Notes under the pieces: model-generated | Told to the model about the DNA's origin: nothing | The model's input: only the letters and a program-made list of their open reading frames with translations | The model's database searches: none | Shown: piece by piece, positions 54,819-64,000 of the stretch | Position numbering within the stretch: position 1 is the stretch's first letter | Layout: each line of letters begins with the position of its first letter | Source of the DNA: Bacteroidota bacterium | GTDB lineage: Bacteria; Bacteroidota; Ignavibacteria; UBA10030; UBA6906 | Direction: 5' to 3' | Assembly: GCA_019637975.1 (NCBI GenBank) | Contig: JAHBUR010000008.1 | Span: 1-64,000 of the forward strand | DNA: 64,000 nucleotides | Translations under genes and position numbers: made by a program

Positions 54819-56138
54819 CTATCGCAAATAGTACTTCAGCGGATTCGGATCTACGCGGCATTCCTCCGCAATGCGAATGTTGTCGATTTTCTTTTCGTCG
54901 CGAAGCCTGTACAGTCTCGGAACCATGAGGTCGCGGACTTCAATCGGTGTCATAGGATTGATGAAGATGCCCGTTCCACCTTCAAAGCCGGCAGGCACAG
55001 TCACGCGCCACTTGATCAGCACATGCCACGGCATTTTGTACACAGCATCGATGGGTGTATAGTACCACTCTTCGTTGCAGGAGATTTTGCTGCCCATTGC
55101 GGCATGCATTGCGTGCACAAGGTTGCTCATCCCCCGTATTTCATCATCCGTGTGTTCATAGGGTCTGCCCGCCTGCGACTTCGAGTAGATTTCGATGGTC
55201 GGATGCCGATGGCCGATACCGGCGTACGCAATCGCGAAATCGTTCTCGGCAAAAACCAGGTTGTGGTGTGCCGCAAAATTTGCCCCGAACTGGTTGTACA
55301 CGTTCGGATCTTCACGAATCATCTTTGTTTGATTTTCGATGGAGGATCCCCATTCATCGAGCGCGACAAGTTGTTTGTGAAGATGGTCAAACGATGCCCC
55401 GCCGGGCCGCAACCAATTCTGGAACACGCTGATATAGCGAACGTAGCGGTTCGCAGCAGCTACATCACGCATTGCTTCTATTGTGAAACGAAAATACTGG
55501 AAGTGTTCCTCCAGCGTCATCTCTCCGGAAGAGTACAGGTCGGAGGTATTTACAGCGTTGTCGCGATAATGGCGCTTGGCAATAATCATTTCATGCGAGC
55601 CGCCGAAGAACGAATCGGCAAGTGCCAGCCTGTCAGCCATGTGCATCTTCTCCAGCTGTTCATCAGACTTCCCTTCGCGACGCAACTTGTATTCAATGAT
55701 ATCAGAAATGTGTTTCAGCCCGGCGGGATTGGCAAGATACTCTTCCTTCCACCGGGTCTGGGCACCCGTCAGTTTGTAGGCGTAATTCTTGCGCCAATAG
55801 TCGAGCGTGACAATCTCAAACATGTTTCCAACACGGCGGAACTCGGCGGTGGTATCGAAATATCTGTCCGGTGCCGCGAGAGGAATACTTCCCCACCGGC
55901 CATCAGCATGACGGATAAGGCGGGCTTTTTCGGGGGCTGTTTCGTGATAACGAGACTGGCAGAAGCTGCAATAATCTTCAGGTGAATGAACTTCAAGGGA
56001 CTGCACATCTTCTGCTTGTTCGTTCGTAATGGGCTTCCCTTTTCGACCGGCAACAGCCCACACCTCGGTGCCTGTAAACGGATTAACCTGCTTCACCGTA
56101 CCGTCGGGCATTATGGTGTAGTAAACTGTGAGTTCCAT
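54819..56138 (-). CDS. GalT-like nucleotidyltransferase (DUF4921 family)
   Basis: A 439-residue protein related to galactose-1-phosphate uridylyltransferases. It has a zinc-like CSFCQSRYHE (CxxC, about residue 49) and an active-site HxHxQ in GGASFDHLHKQLVAL. The C-terminal half keeps the HIT-like frame (AAHHNLVFAENDFAI, the phrase GHRHPTIEIYSK). The exact sugar phosphate is unknown. The next gene upstream encodes a phosphohexomutase, which would supply hexose-1-phosphate. Start at ATG 56138 with GGA close by; a longer frame from 56186 is less likely. Confidence 0.75.
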   Translation of the reverse strand: MELTVYYTIMPDGTVKQVNPFTGTEVWAVAGRKGKPITNEQAEDVQSLEVHSPEDYCSFCQSRYHETAPEKARLIRHADGRWGSIPLAAPDRYFDTTAEFRRVGNMFEIVTLDYWRKNYAYKLTGAQTRWKEEYLANPAGLKHISDIIEYKLRREGKSDEQLEKMHMADRLALADSFFGGSHEMIIAKRHYRDNAVNTSDLYSSGEMTLEEHFQYFRFTIEAMRDVAAANRYVRYISVFQNWLRPGGASFDHLHKQLVALDEWGSSIENQTKMIREDPNVYNQFGANFAAHHNLVFAENDFAIAYAGIGHRHPTIEIYSKSQAGRPYEHTDDEIRGMSNLVHAMHAAMGSKISCNEEWYYTPIDAVYKMPWHVLIKWRVTVPAGFEGGTGIFINPMTPIEVRDLMVPRLYRLRDEKKIDNIRIAEECRVDPNPLKYYLR

Positions 56139-56239
56139 GCTTGTCCATAGTTGTTGGAAAACTCTCTTTTCAGAATACAGCAACACCGGAAGGCGGGCAA
56201 CATTGCAGGCGTGCCTGAGACTCGGCTGTGAAGAGACCC

Positions 56240-57646
56240 CTACCCACTAATCGATGCAGCAAGAAGCGCGTCGCATTTTATCTGACTGTCGGACTCGGCA
56301 TAGAAGCGAATAAGCGGTTCTGTTCCTGACGCACGCACCAGCACCCATCCGCCTCCTTCAACGAAGAACTTGAAGCCATCCTTATCCTGACGATCAATGA
56401 CGTTGTAGCCCGCGATTTTCTTCACGCCTTTCTTGAACCGCCTCATGATCGCCGCTTTGCCCTGTTCCGTTGTATGATGATCAATACGCTTGAATTCATG
56501 CTGACCGTATTCGTCCATCAATTCCTGGACAAGATAGCTCAGGCTTTTTTGCCGGACGGCCATCATCTCACACAACAACAAACCGAGAAAAATCCCGTCC
56601 CGCTCGGGCAGGTGAACTTTCGTTCCGAGGCCGCCGCTTTCCTCTCCGCCAATTAACACGTCGCCTTCCACCATCAGCCTGCACACGTGTTTGAAACCAA
56701 TAGGCGTCTCGCGCATCGCCAGTCCGTACTTCTCGCACTGTTTGTCGACCATTTGCGTGACGGAGAAGGTTTTGACAACATCCCCTCGTAATCCTCTCTC
56801 TTCTACAAGATATTTGAGAAGAAGAGCAAACACGCGTTGCGAGTCAACAAAATTGCCGTGTTCATCAACCGCGCCAATGCGGTCGGCATCGCCATCGGTC
56901 GCAATGCCGATGTGAAATCCCTCGTCCTTCACGCGACGCATGAGTGTACCGAGGTTTTGCGTTATCGGCTCCGGGTTTGTGCCGCCGAACGACGGGTTGT
57001 ACTCATTGCGCATCTGAACAACATTCGGAAGCACGCCATCCAACACACCCTGGCCTGCGCCGTGCATAACATCGTAGAGAATCCTGATGCCGGAATTCTT
57101 GATGAGATCAAAGTTCAACTTCGTCATCAAATCATCAAGGTACTGTTGCTTCATGCTGATGGTGGAGATTGTGCCTTTGTCCAGAAGCTGTTTGAATGAT
57201 CGCTTTTGCGGTGGGAGTTTTTTCGGCTTCAGAATCTTTGCCAGTTCCTTCTCTACCTTATCAATAGTCTCGGGAAACGCCGGCCCTCCGAATTCGCCCT
57301 TGATCTTGAAACCGTTCCATTTGTAGGGATTGTGGCTCGCTGTGATGACGATCCCGGCAGCGGCTTTTTCGGTTTTTGAGAGAAGAGAAATAGCCGGTGT
57401 CGATGCGATGCTGTCTGAAAGCTTCACTTTGATACCGGTATTGGCAATCGTAGTCGCAACAACTTCGGCAAATTCCTTTGACATGAACCGCGCATCGTAG
57501 CCGATAACAATCCCGTTACGGATTTTCTTGTGTTTCTTGTAGTGTCTTGCAGTCGCAAGAGCGACCTTCTCAAGATTCGCAAACGTGTAGTCGTCGCCGA
57601 TCACGGCACGCCAGCCGTCGGTGCCGAATTTTATGGGTTGGGGCAT
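56240..57646 (-). CDS. Phosphoglucomutase/phosphomannomutase family enzyme
   Basis: Interconverts hexose 6- and 1-phosphates. The 468 residues contain the phosphoserine loop GIVITASHNPYKWNGFK, the metal-binding DGDADRIGAVD, the substrate loop GGEESGG, and the C-terminal phosphate-binding RASGTEPLIRFYAES. This is the ManB/Pgm-type alpha-D-phosphohexomutase family; glucose, mannose or glucosamine specificity is not decided. AGGAAAG precedes the ATG at 57646. It is downstream of eno by 34 bp. Confidence 0.93.
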   Translation of the reverse strand: MPQPIKFGTDGWRAVIGDDYTFANLEKVALATARHYKKHKKIRNGIVIGYDARFMSKEFAEVVATTIANTGIKVKLSDSIASTPAISLLSKTEKAAAGIVITASHNPYKWNGFKIKGEFGGPAFPETIDKVEKELAKILKPKKLPPQKRSFKQLLDKGTISTISMKQQYLDDLMTKLNFDLIKNSGIRILYDVMHGAGQGVLDGVLPNVVQMRNEYNPSFGGTNPEPITQNLGTLMRRVKDEGFHIGIATDGDADRIGAVDEHGNFVDSQRVFALLLKYLVEERGLRGDVVKTFSVTQMVDKQCEKYGLAMRETPIGFKHVCRLMVEGDVLIGGEESGGLGTKVHLPERDGIFLGLLLCEMMAVRQKSLSYLVQELMDEYGQHEFKRIDHHTTEQGKAAIMRRFKKGVKKIAGYNVIDRQDKDGFKFFVEGGGWVLVRASGTEPLIRFYAESDSQIKCDALLAASISG

Positions 57647-57680
57647 GAACTTTCCTAATCTGATTTGAAGTGTTACGAAC

Positions 57681-59021
<1,341 letters not shown>

Positions 59022-59098
59022 TCAACTTCGCCAAATCGCCGAACAAAATCAATTCATGTTTGATGGAATGTGATACAACCCTCGCCGGAAAGGGAAGT

Positions 59099-60166
59099 CT
59101 ATGCATCCGGTTTGCGGCGCCGCATAGCGTTTTCCACGTGCCGGAAAACGTCCTGCACATCGAGTAACTTCATGCATTCCATGTAGTCACCCCCCTCTCT
59201 GTTACAGAAGTCGAGATGACAGGGATGGCACGCGACATCCCGGCGCAACGCTGCATGCCCTTCTTCTGATGAATAGGGAAACCAGATATTTTCTTCGCCC
59301 GGTCCGAAGATACCGACGGTCGGGACACCGAGCGCCGCGCCAATGTGCATTGTACCGTTGTCGTTCGCAACGTATACCGCACAATGCGAGATAATGGCAG
59401 CAAGTTGCCGCAACGGCAAAGCACGCAGAACTTTGATGGTTGCAAACGAATGCCGGACGACCTGCCGGACGGCCTCGTCATCATTCGGGCCGGCGGTGAT
59501 GATGATCTGCGCGCCGAGTTTTGCGGCAATCTGATCGGCAAGTTCGGCGAACCGTTCCGGCAGCCAGCGCTTCGCCGGCCACGTTGCTCCCGGATGTATT
59601 CCGACGATGGGCTTTGCGGGATCAAGCGGATTGTTTTCGTAATCCAGCCATTGAAGATAGATTTTCGCTTCCCGCTTTTCGTCTTCTGTCAAGAATATCT
59701 CTGTACGGTTCGATGCGGGTTGAACCCCGACGGCTCGAATGAACTGATTGTGAAATTCGATTGCCGTCTTCGGATTTCCATCATCACGGACTTGAATCGT
59801 ATAGAGACTTCCGCGTCCCTTTCGTTCCGCCCCTACTCTGACTCTCGCGCCCGTCGCGCGGGTCAGCAACGCGCTGCGGGGATTATTGAACAGGTCGATC
59901 GCAAGGTCAAACTTCCGTCGCCGCAGCAGCCACGCAACCCGCGGCTGCTCGATGAGTGTCGGTTTTGAAAAATCGAACGGAATAAGTTCGTTGAGATGAG
60001 GATTGTGTTCCAGTAATGAAACGGCTTTCTTCTCCCCCATATAGGCAATGTATGCACCGGGGAACGCGTTTCGGAGCGAGCGAATAACCGGCGTCGTCAA
60101 CACGATGTCGCCGATGAATTTCATGCGTGAGAGAAGAATGCGGGAAAACGGACGAGGGGCGTTCAT
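59099..60166 (-). CDS. LPS heptosyltransferase-like glycosyltransferase (GT9)
   Basis: A 355-residue GT-B enzyme likely adding ADP-heptose to the LPS core. N-terminal RILLSRMKFIGDIVLTTPVIRSL and the C-terminal ANDNGTMHIGAALGVPTVGIFGP are GT9 marks, with GIHPGATWPAKRWLPERF between. A cysteine-rich tail (CHPCHLDFCNREGG) is present in many relatives. The ATG at 60166 overlaps the stop of the upstream membrane protease gene (ATGA). Together with kdsB it supports an LPS with a Kdo-heptose core. Confidence 0.9.
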   Translation of the reverse strand: MNAPRPFSRILLSRMKFIGDIVLTTPVIRSLRNAFPGAYIAYMGEKKAVSLLEHNPHLNELIPFDFSKPTLIEQPRVAWLLRRRKFDLAIDLFNNPRSALLTRATGARVRVGAERKGRGSLYTIQVRDDGNPKTAIEFHNQFIRAVGVQPASNRTEIFLTEDEKREAKIYLQWLDYENNPLDPAKPIVGIHPGATWPAKRWLPERFAELADQIAAKLGAQIIITAGPNDDEAVRQVVRHSFATIKVLRALPLRQLAAIISHCAVYVANDNGTMHIGAALGVPTVGIFGPGEENIWFPYSSEEGHAALRRDVACHPCHLDFCNREGGDYMECMKLLDVQDVFRHVENAMRRRKPDA

Positions 60167-62454
60167 TGGTGTTGTGTAAAGAATTTCTTCGCCCAATCAA
60201 TCCGTTCAAGCCAATCATGAATCTCGTTTCTTGCGGCTTCTCCTGCTACGAAGTTCAGCGATCTCCAGAATACAGCCTTCGCTTCTTCAAACCTCTTCAG
60301 GCGGAAGAGTGAGTAGCCGAGCATGCGTAATCGCGAGCATTCGAGGACTGAATCAACAGACTCGAGGGCAAACGAATGAAGAATTGTTTGTGCTTCGTCG
60401 AATCGATGCAAACGGACCAATGGCTTTGCCAGCATGTAGTGCGGTAGCCAGGAACCCGGGGATTGTTGAACTGCTAAACTCAATTTCCCGGCACGAATCG
60501 TATCATTCTCGTCGGAAAGAAAATACAGCCGCCATCGTTCTTCCTCCTCGCTGCTTGCATGTTGCCGCAAGCGAACAGCTTCTGTAAGGCCCGCCGACAA
60601 ATCCGCCCGCTCCAGCCTCCGGTACAATTGCAGCGCTCGGAGCGTATCACCCTTTCTCCACAACCCGTCTCCTATCGTCAGGAAGAGCGGGAGATACTGG
60701 GCGGGCTTTTCGTTCTTCAGAATGATGGTATCAAGAGCGGAAGAAAGAACGTCATAGTTGCCGAGGCGCAGGGAACTGGAAAGCAACCCGCTCAGCGATT
60801 CATAACTCAAGGTCTCCTTGAATGAAGCATCGTACAGTGCATAAGCCTCGTCATACTTCTTCCCGGAGAATTTCTTGCGCGCAAGCGCATTCCGGGCTGC
60901 AATAACACGCGCACAGACTTTCTGAAATATCGGCGGGCGACGGAAGAGAACATCAACGACATCACGATCCTGATCGGTAACCGGAATGCCCTCGAGGAAT
61001 GTGCGCCACTCTGCGACAAGGGAGTCGAGTCCCTTGCCGTACATTCTTTCGTATTCGTTCGATCGGTACAACAGCATCATGTTGCGTATGCCGTACGTGT
61101 CAATCAAGTAGCGGCAGAATGATCCTGCCAGCACATAGCTGATAGACGACGACTGCGCTGCAAATCCTGTCAGCGACATGATCGAGCTGATGTCCGGCCC
61201 GACGCCGAATCTGCGCATTGCGGCTGCATACTCATGCGGCGTGCGGCTTCCCCATTCCCATTCAATCGCCATTGCCAGGCCTTCGACCAATCCCGTACTA
61301 AGACTTGCCTTGATAATCGGCAGACCGAATGGTGCGGCAACAACATGCACAAGTTCGTGCTTCAGTGTTGCATCGAGCGACTGTTTCGTGAGGTGAATCT
61401 GCTGACTCCACGGCTTCGCGATGTTCGTGTTGCCTGCTCCCATCAATCGCTGCTTCACTTCTGAGGAAGGATAAATGAATGATTCTATCTTTCCCTTGTA
61501 TGACAAATTGAACTCATCCGTAATCTGCTTCAGACGAAACTCATGTTCGGCGGCTATCCAGCGAATCTCTGACTTGTCGTACGATTGCTTCGCATAGTAA
61601 ATACGAAAATGCTGTGTCTCTATCGCCTCACCTAACGATCGGCGGATGAAGTTGCTTGACGAATCAAAACCAAGCTCTCCCCGAAACCACCACGTGACAA
61701 TTACCAGCGTCGCCAAAGCCGCTGTGACAAACACGGATCGTCCCTGCATCATTGCGCCGAGGAGTGACAGACCCTTTTCCCAGCTTGCATCGTCCGGATG
61801 TGTACTCCGAAGAATCAGCAAGGCCATCCACACCAACGCGCCGGCAAGAAGCAGCGTCAGAATTCTGAACATTACCAACGATGAGCTGATGCCAAGCACT
61901 TCATCGTACGTCAGGCCGGGAAAGTAGCCGTAAAAGAAATTGTACGAAAAGATCGCCGGTGTGAAGTAGCCGACGGCAAGTACTTCAGCAAACATTGCCA
62001 GCACAAACAGTACGAACAGTGTCCGGGGCCAATGATAATGCGCCGCACAGAAGAATCCAAAGGCGCTCGAAAAGAGCACGCTCACCACAGGTATCAGAAC
62101 AAAGAAGCCGAACCCTTCGATCAGCGAGCAATTCTTCACGAACAACGCGTTCGTAAGCATGACAATAAGAGGGATGATGAGAAGAGAGAGGTTGAAAACG
62201 AGGGCCTGCTTGAAAGAGTTGAAGGCAAGAGCAGCGGATGAAGATTGCGGATTGACGGCTGATTCTGAAAGCGATCCCTTTACAGCCCGGATTGTCAGGA
62301 AGCCTGAAATGAACGACGCCAGCAACGCTATGACCGCGGAGAATTCGTAGCCGAGATAATTGAGGAGGGGAAGATGCGTGCAGACGAGCGACACTACGAG
62401 GTATATTGCTGCGGGAATTGCCGTGTTGCGGTTGCTCAAGATTTCACGTATCAC
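60163..62454 (-). CDS. Polytopic membrane protein with gluzincin-like protease domain and TPR-like tail
   Basis: A 763-residue protein. The first about 255 residues hold roughly six to eight membrane segments. A soluble domain follows with LKHELVHVVAAPFGLP (HExxH, about residue 367) and a downstream Glu in LSTGLVEGLAMAIEWEWG, the layout of peptidase-MA-type zinc proteases. The C-terminal 230 residues are helical repeats like TPRs (YDEAYALYDASFKETLSYES, and LRALQLYRRLERADLS). I do not recognise a characterised homologue. It is translationally coupled to a heptosyltransferase and 18 bp from murA, so an envelope-assembly role is suggested by context only. Confidence 0.75.
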   Translation of the reverse strand: MIREILSNRNTAIPAAIYLVVSLVCTHLPLLNYLGYEFSAVIALLASFISGFLTIRAVKGSLSESAVNPQSSSAALAFNSFKQALVFNLSLLIIPLIVMLTNALFVKNCSLIEGFGFFVLIPVVSVLFSSAFGFFCAAHYHWPRTLFVLFVLAMFAEVLAVGYFTPAIFSYNFFYGYFPGLTYDEVLGISSSLVMFRILTLLLAGALVWMALLILRSTHPDDASWEKGLSLLGAMMQGRSVFVTAALATLVIVTWWFRGELGFDSSSNFIRRSLGEAIETQHFRIYYAKQSYDKSEIRWIAAEHEFRLKQITDEFNLSYKGKIESFIYPSSEVKQRLMGAGNTNIAKPWSQQIHLTKQSLDATLKHELVHVVAAPFGLPIIKASLSTGLVEGLAMAIEWEWGSRTPHEYAAAMRRFGVGPDISSIMSLTGFAAQSSSISYVLAGSFCRYLIDTYGIRNMMLLYRSNEYERMYGKGLDSLVAEWRTFLEGIPVTDQDRDVVDVLFRRPPIFQKVCARVIAARNALARKKFSGKKYDEAYALYDASFKETLSYESLSGLLSSSLRLGNYDVLSSALDTIILKNEKPAQYLPLFLTIGDGLWRKGDTLRALQLYRRLERADLSAGLTEAVRLRQHASSEEEERWRLYFLSDENDTIRAGKLSLAVQQSPGSWLPHYMLAKPLVRLHRFDEAQTILHSFALESVDSVLECSRLRMLGYSLFRLKRFEEAKAVFWRSLNFVAGEAARNEIHDWLERIDWAKKFFTQHQ

Positions 62455-62472
62455 CGTTAGCGGCTCTTGATG

Positions 62473-63735
62473 TTAGTATTCCTTGCCGGAGATCCGTTCA
62501 ATATCAGCCCCGATTGCCCGCAGCTTCTTTTCAATCGCTTCGTAGCCGCGGTCGAGATGATACACCCGCAGAACTTCCGTTTCACCCTCAGCAACAAGTC
62601 CTGCGAGAATCAGCGATGCGGATGCACGAAGGTCGGTGGACATGACGGTTGCGCCGGTCAGCTTCTTCACGCCGCGGATGATGGCCGCGTTCTTTTTAAG
62701 TTCGATATCGGCACCAAGCCGTTCGAGCTCCGGCACATGCTTGAAGCGATCGGTGTAGATGGTGTCTGTTACAATGGAGGTTCCGTTTGCAACGGACATC
62801 AACGCAATCCACTGCGCCTGCATGTCCGTCGGGAAGCCGGGATAGATAACGGCAGTGGCATCAACCGGCTTCAACTGATCGGGCGCACGCAACTCGAACG
62901 CCGAACCCAAAACCCCGGTGGTACATCCTGCGTCTTCCAACTTTTCGCCGACTGCCGAGAAATGCTCCGGATTGACGTGTTCCAGCGTTACGGTGCCTCC
63001 CGTTATTGCTGCAGCAACGAGAAAGGTTCCTGCTTCTATTCTATCAGGAATAGTCTCGAAATCCGCCGGGTGGAGTTCAACAACGCCCTCGATCTCCAAC
63101 CGGTTTGTGCCGATGCCGTCGATCTTGGCTCCCATCCTCACAAGAAATTCAGCAAGCGCCGTTATTTCAGGTTCTATGGCAGCATTGATAATTACTGTTG
63201 TTCCTTTGGCCAGCACTGCCGCCATGAGGAGGTTGCCGGTTGCTCCGACGCTTGAAATATCGAAATGGATTTTTGCGCCCGTCAGTTGCTTTGCTTTTGC
63301 AACAATGTAGCCCCGCTCTAACTTGATTTCCGCTCCGAGCTTCTTCATCCCCTCGACATGCAAATTCACCGGACGCGGCCCCCAGGCACAACCGCCGGGG
63401 AGCGAGACTTTCGCTTTTCCGTACCGTGCAATGAGAGGGCCCAGAACGTAAATGGATGCGCGCATTTTCTTGACGTGCGCATACGGGGCTTCGTGCTTGT
63501 TGACTCCGCGTGTGTCGAGCGTGAGAACATCGTCATTCAAATCTATCTTCATTCCCATCGACTTCAGCAGGCTCGACATCGTGGCGACATCCCGCAGATT
63601 CGGAGTATTGCTGAGATGGAACGTTCCGCCGGCGAGCAGCGTTGCCGGCATCAGCGCAAGTGATGCGTTCTTTGCCCCGCCAATGCGAACCCTGCCGCTG
63701 AGTTTCTTGCCGCCGCGTATGATGAATTTGTCCAA
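62473..63735 (-). CDS. murA: UDP-N-acetylglucosamine 1-carboxyvinyltransferase
   Basis: First committed step of peptidoglycan synthesis: transfers enolpyruvate from PEP to UDP-GlcNAc. I chose a TTG start at 63735 (giving MDKFIIRGGKKLSGRVRIGG, 420 residues), the usual N-terminus and length; the open frame extends 30 codons further without an ATG. Conserved parts are GAKNASLALMPATLLA and LPGGCAWGPRPVNLH with the catalytic Cys that fosfomycin targets. No clear ribosome site was seen before the TTG. Uses PEP, linking it to the eno/pckA theme. Confidence 0.93.
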   Translation of the reverse strand: MDKFIIRGGKKLSGRVRIGGAKNASLALMPATLLAGGTFHLSNTPNLRDVATMSSLLKSMGMKIDLNDDVLTLDTRGVNKHEAPYAHVKKMRASIYVLGPLIARYGKAKVSLPGGCAWGPRPVNLHVEGMKKLGAEIKLERGYIVAKAKQLTGAKIHFDISSVGATGNLLMAAVLAKGTTVIINAAIEPEITALAEFLVRMGAKIDGIGTNRLEIEGVVELHPADFETIPDRIEAGTFLVAAAITGGTVTLEHVNPEHFSAVGEKLEDAGCTTGVLGSAFELRAPDQLKPVDATAVIYPGFPTDMQAQWIALMSVANGTSIVTDTIYTDRFKHVPELERLGADIELKKNAAIIRGVKKLTGATVMSTDLRASASLILAGLVAEGETEVLRVYHLDRGYEAIEKKLRAIGADIERISGKEY

Positions 63736-64000
63736 GGAGAGAGAGCCCGATTTGTGTTGAATCTGATATTGTGCGGTGTGCCGAAACCGCGGAACCAATT
63801 TCACCAAAAATGCAGGGAAAATCAATCACGTCACACCACTCTCCATCGTTGAGAAATCCAACACCCGTTGCCTGGTTTCTCATTTCTGCAACTGCGACGA
63901 CGCCACTTTCCTATGTTTGAGAAAATAGACCGGATTCATCCGGCCAGCCTCGATTCAATCTTGAAATAAATCTGTCAATTTGCCTAATCCGAAAACATGA
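63736..64000. other. Right-edge non-coding stretch upstream of murA
   Basis: 265 bp with no frame I can support. It should contain the murA promoter on the minus strand, but I could not place one. A small palindrome CCGGATTCATCCGG lies at 63930-63943. A gene may begin beyond the window edge. Confidence 0.5.

Overview
The window looks like chromosomal core DNA of a Gram-negative bacterium of the Bacteroidota/Chlorobiota/Ignavibacteriota group (inference). The sequence shows LPS and outer-membrane functions (kdsB, a family 9 heptosyltransferase, SurA-type chaperones), many lipoproteins, and families common in that superphylum: a DUF5916 outer-membrane protein, M2 and S9 peptidases, tandem secreted amidohydrolases and GH127. 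GC is a little above 50% by eye. Coding density is very high, with many 4-bp ATGA-type overlaps. I saw no rRNA, tRNA, CRISPR array, integrase, transposase or prophage.

Layout. 1-2390 (minus): start of a secreted M1-like peptidase, glycogen synthase, a zinc-ribbon protein. 2577-10686 (plus): three periplasmic parvulin-type foldases in tandem, then MoxR ATPase, a membrane VWA protein and a DUF1232 protein. 10763-13919 (minus): an Ig-like lipoprotein bracketed by two identical terminators, and the malic enzyme MaeB. 14190-20103 (plus): Ste24-like protease, PlsC, a lipoprotein, GatC, KdsB, DUF502 and CTP synthase. 20127-21982: a decayed lipoprotein gene, a CPBP protease and a methyltransferase. 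22069-30445 (plus): a tightly overlapping run of exopolyphosphatase, CHAD protein, SixA, a beta-propeller protein, a barrel protein and an HD hydrolase, then GH127, an M50 protease and a HEAT-like protein.

30447-44968 (minus): M2 peptidase lipoprotein; the coupled unit amidohydrolase-amidohydrolase-esterase-TerC; macro-domain protein; RtcB; ATP-dependent PEP carboxykinase; S9 peptidase; dCTP deaminase. 45107-48699 (plus): a YoeB-type toxin-antitoxin pair, then an aminotransferase translationally coupled to a second PEP carboxykinase. 48807-63735 (minus): DUF5916 protein, RlmD-like methyltransferase coupled to an ABC-F ATPase, a GalT-like protein, phosphohexomutase, enolase, heptosyltransferase coupled to a large membrane metalloprotease, and MurA.

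Themes. The phosphoenolpyruvate-malate node is heavily represented (maeB, two pckA, aminotransferase, eno), with glycogen and sugar-phosphate enzymes nearby. Envelope building (murA, kdsB, heptosyltransferase, plsC, foldases, proteases) is the second theme. A polyphosphate/histidine-phosphate cluster (ppx-CHAD-sixA) coupled to exported proteins of unknown role is the best candidate for an under-described system. At the DNA level the oddest feature is a set of 7-bp-phased degenerate repeats at four places, plus a second family built on ACAAAG/ACGAAG steps at two or three places. I found no clear new defence island.
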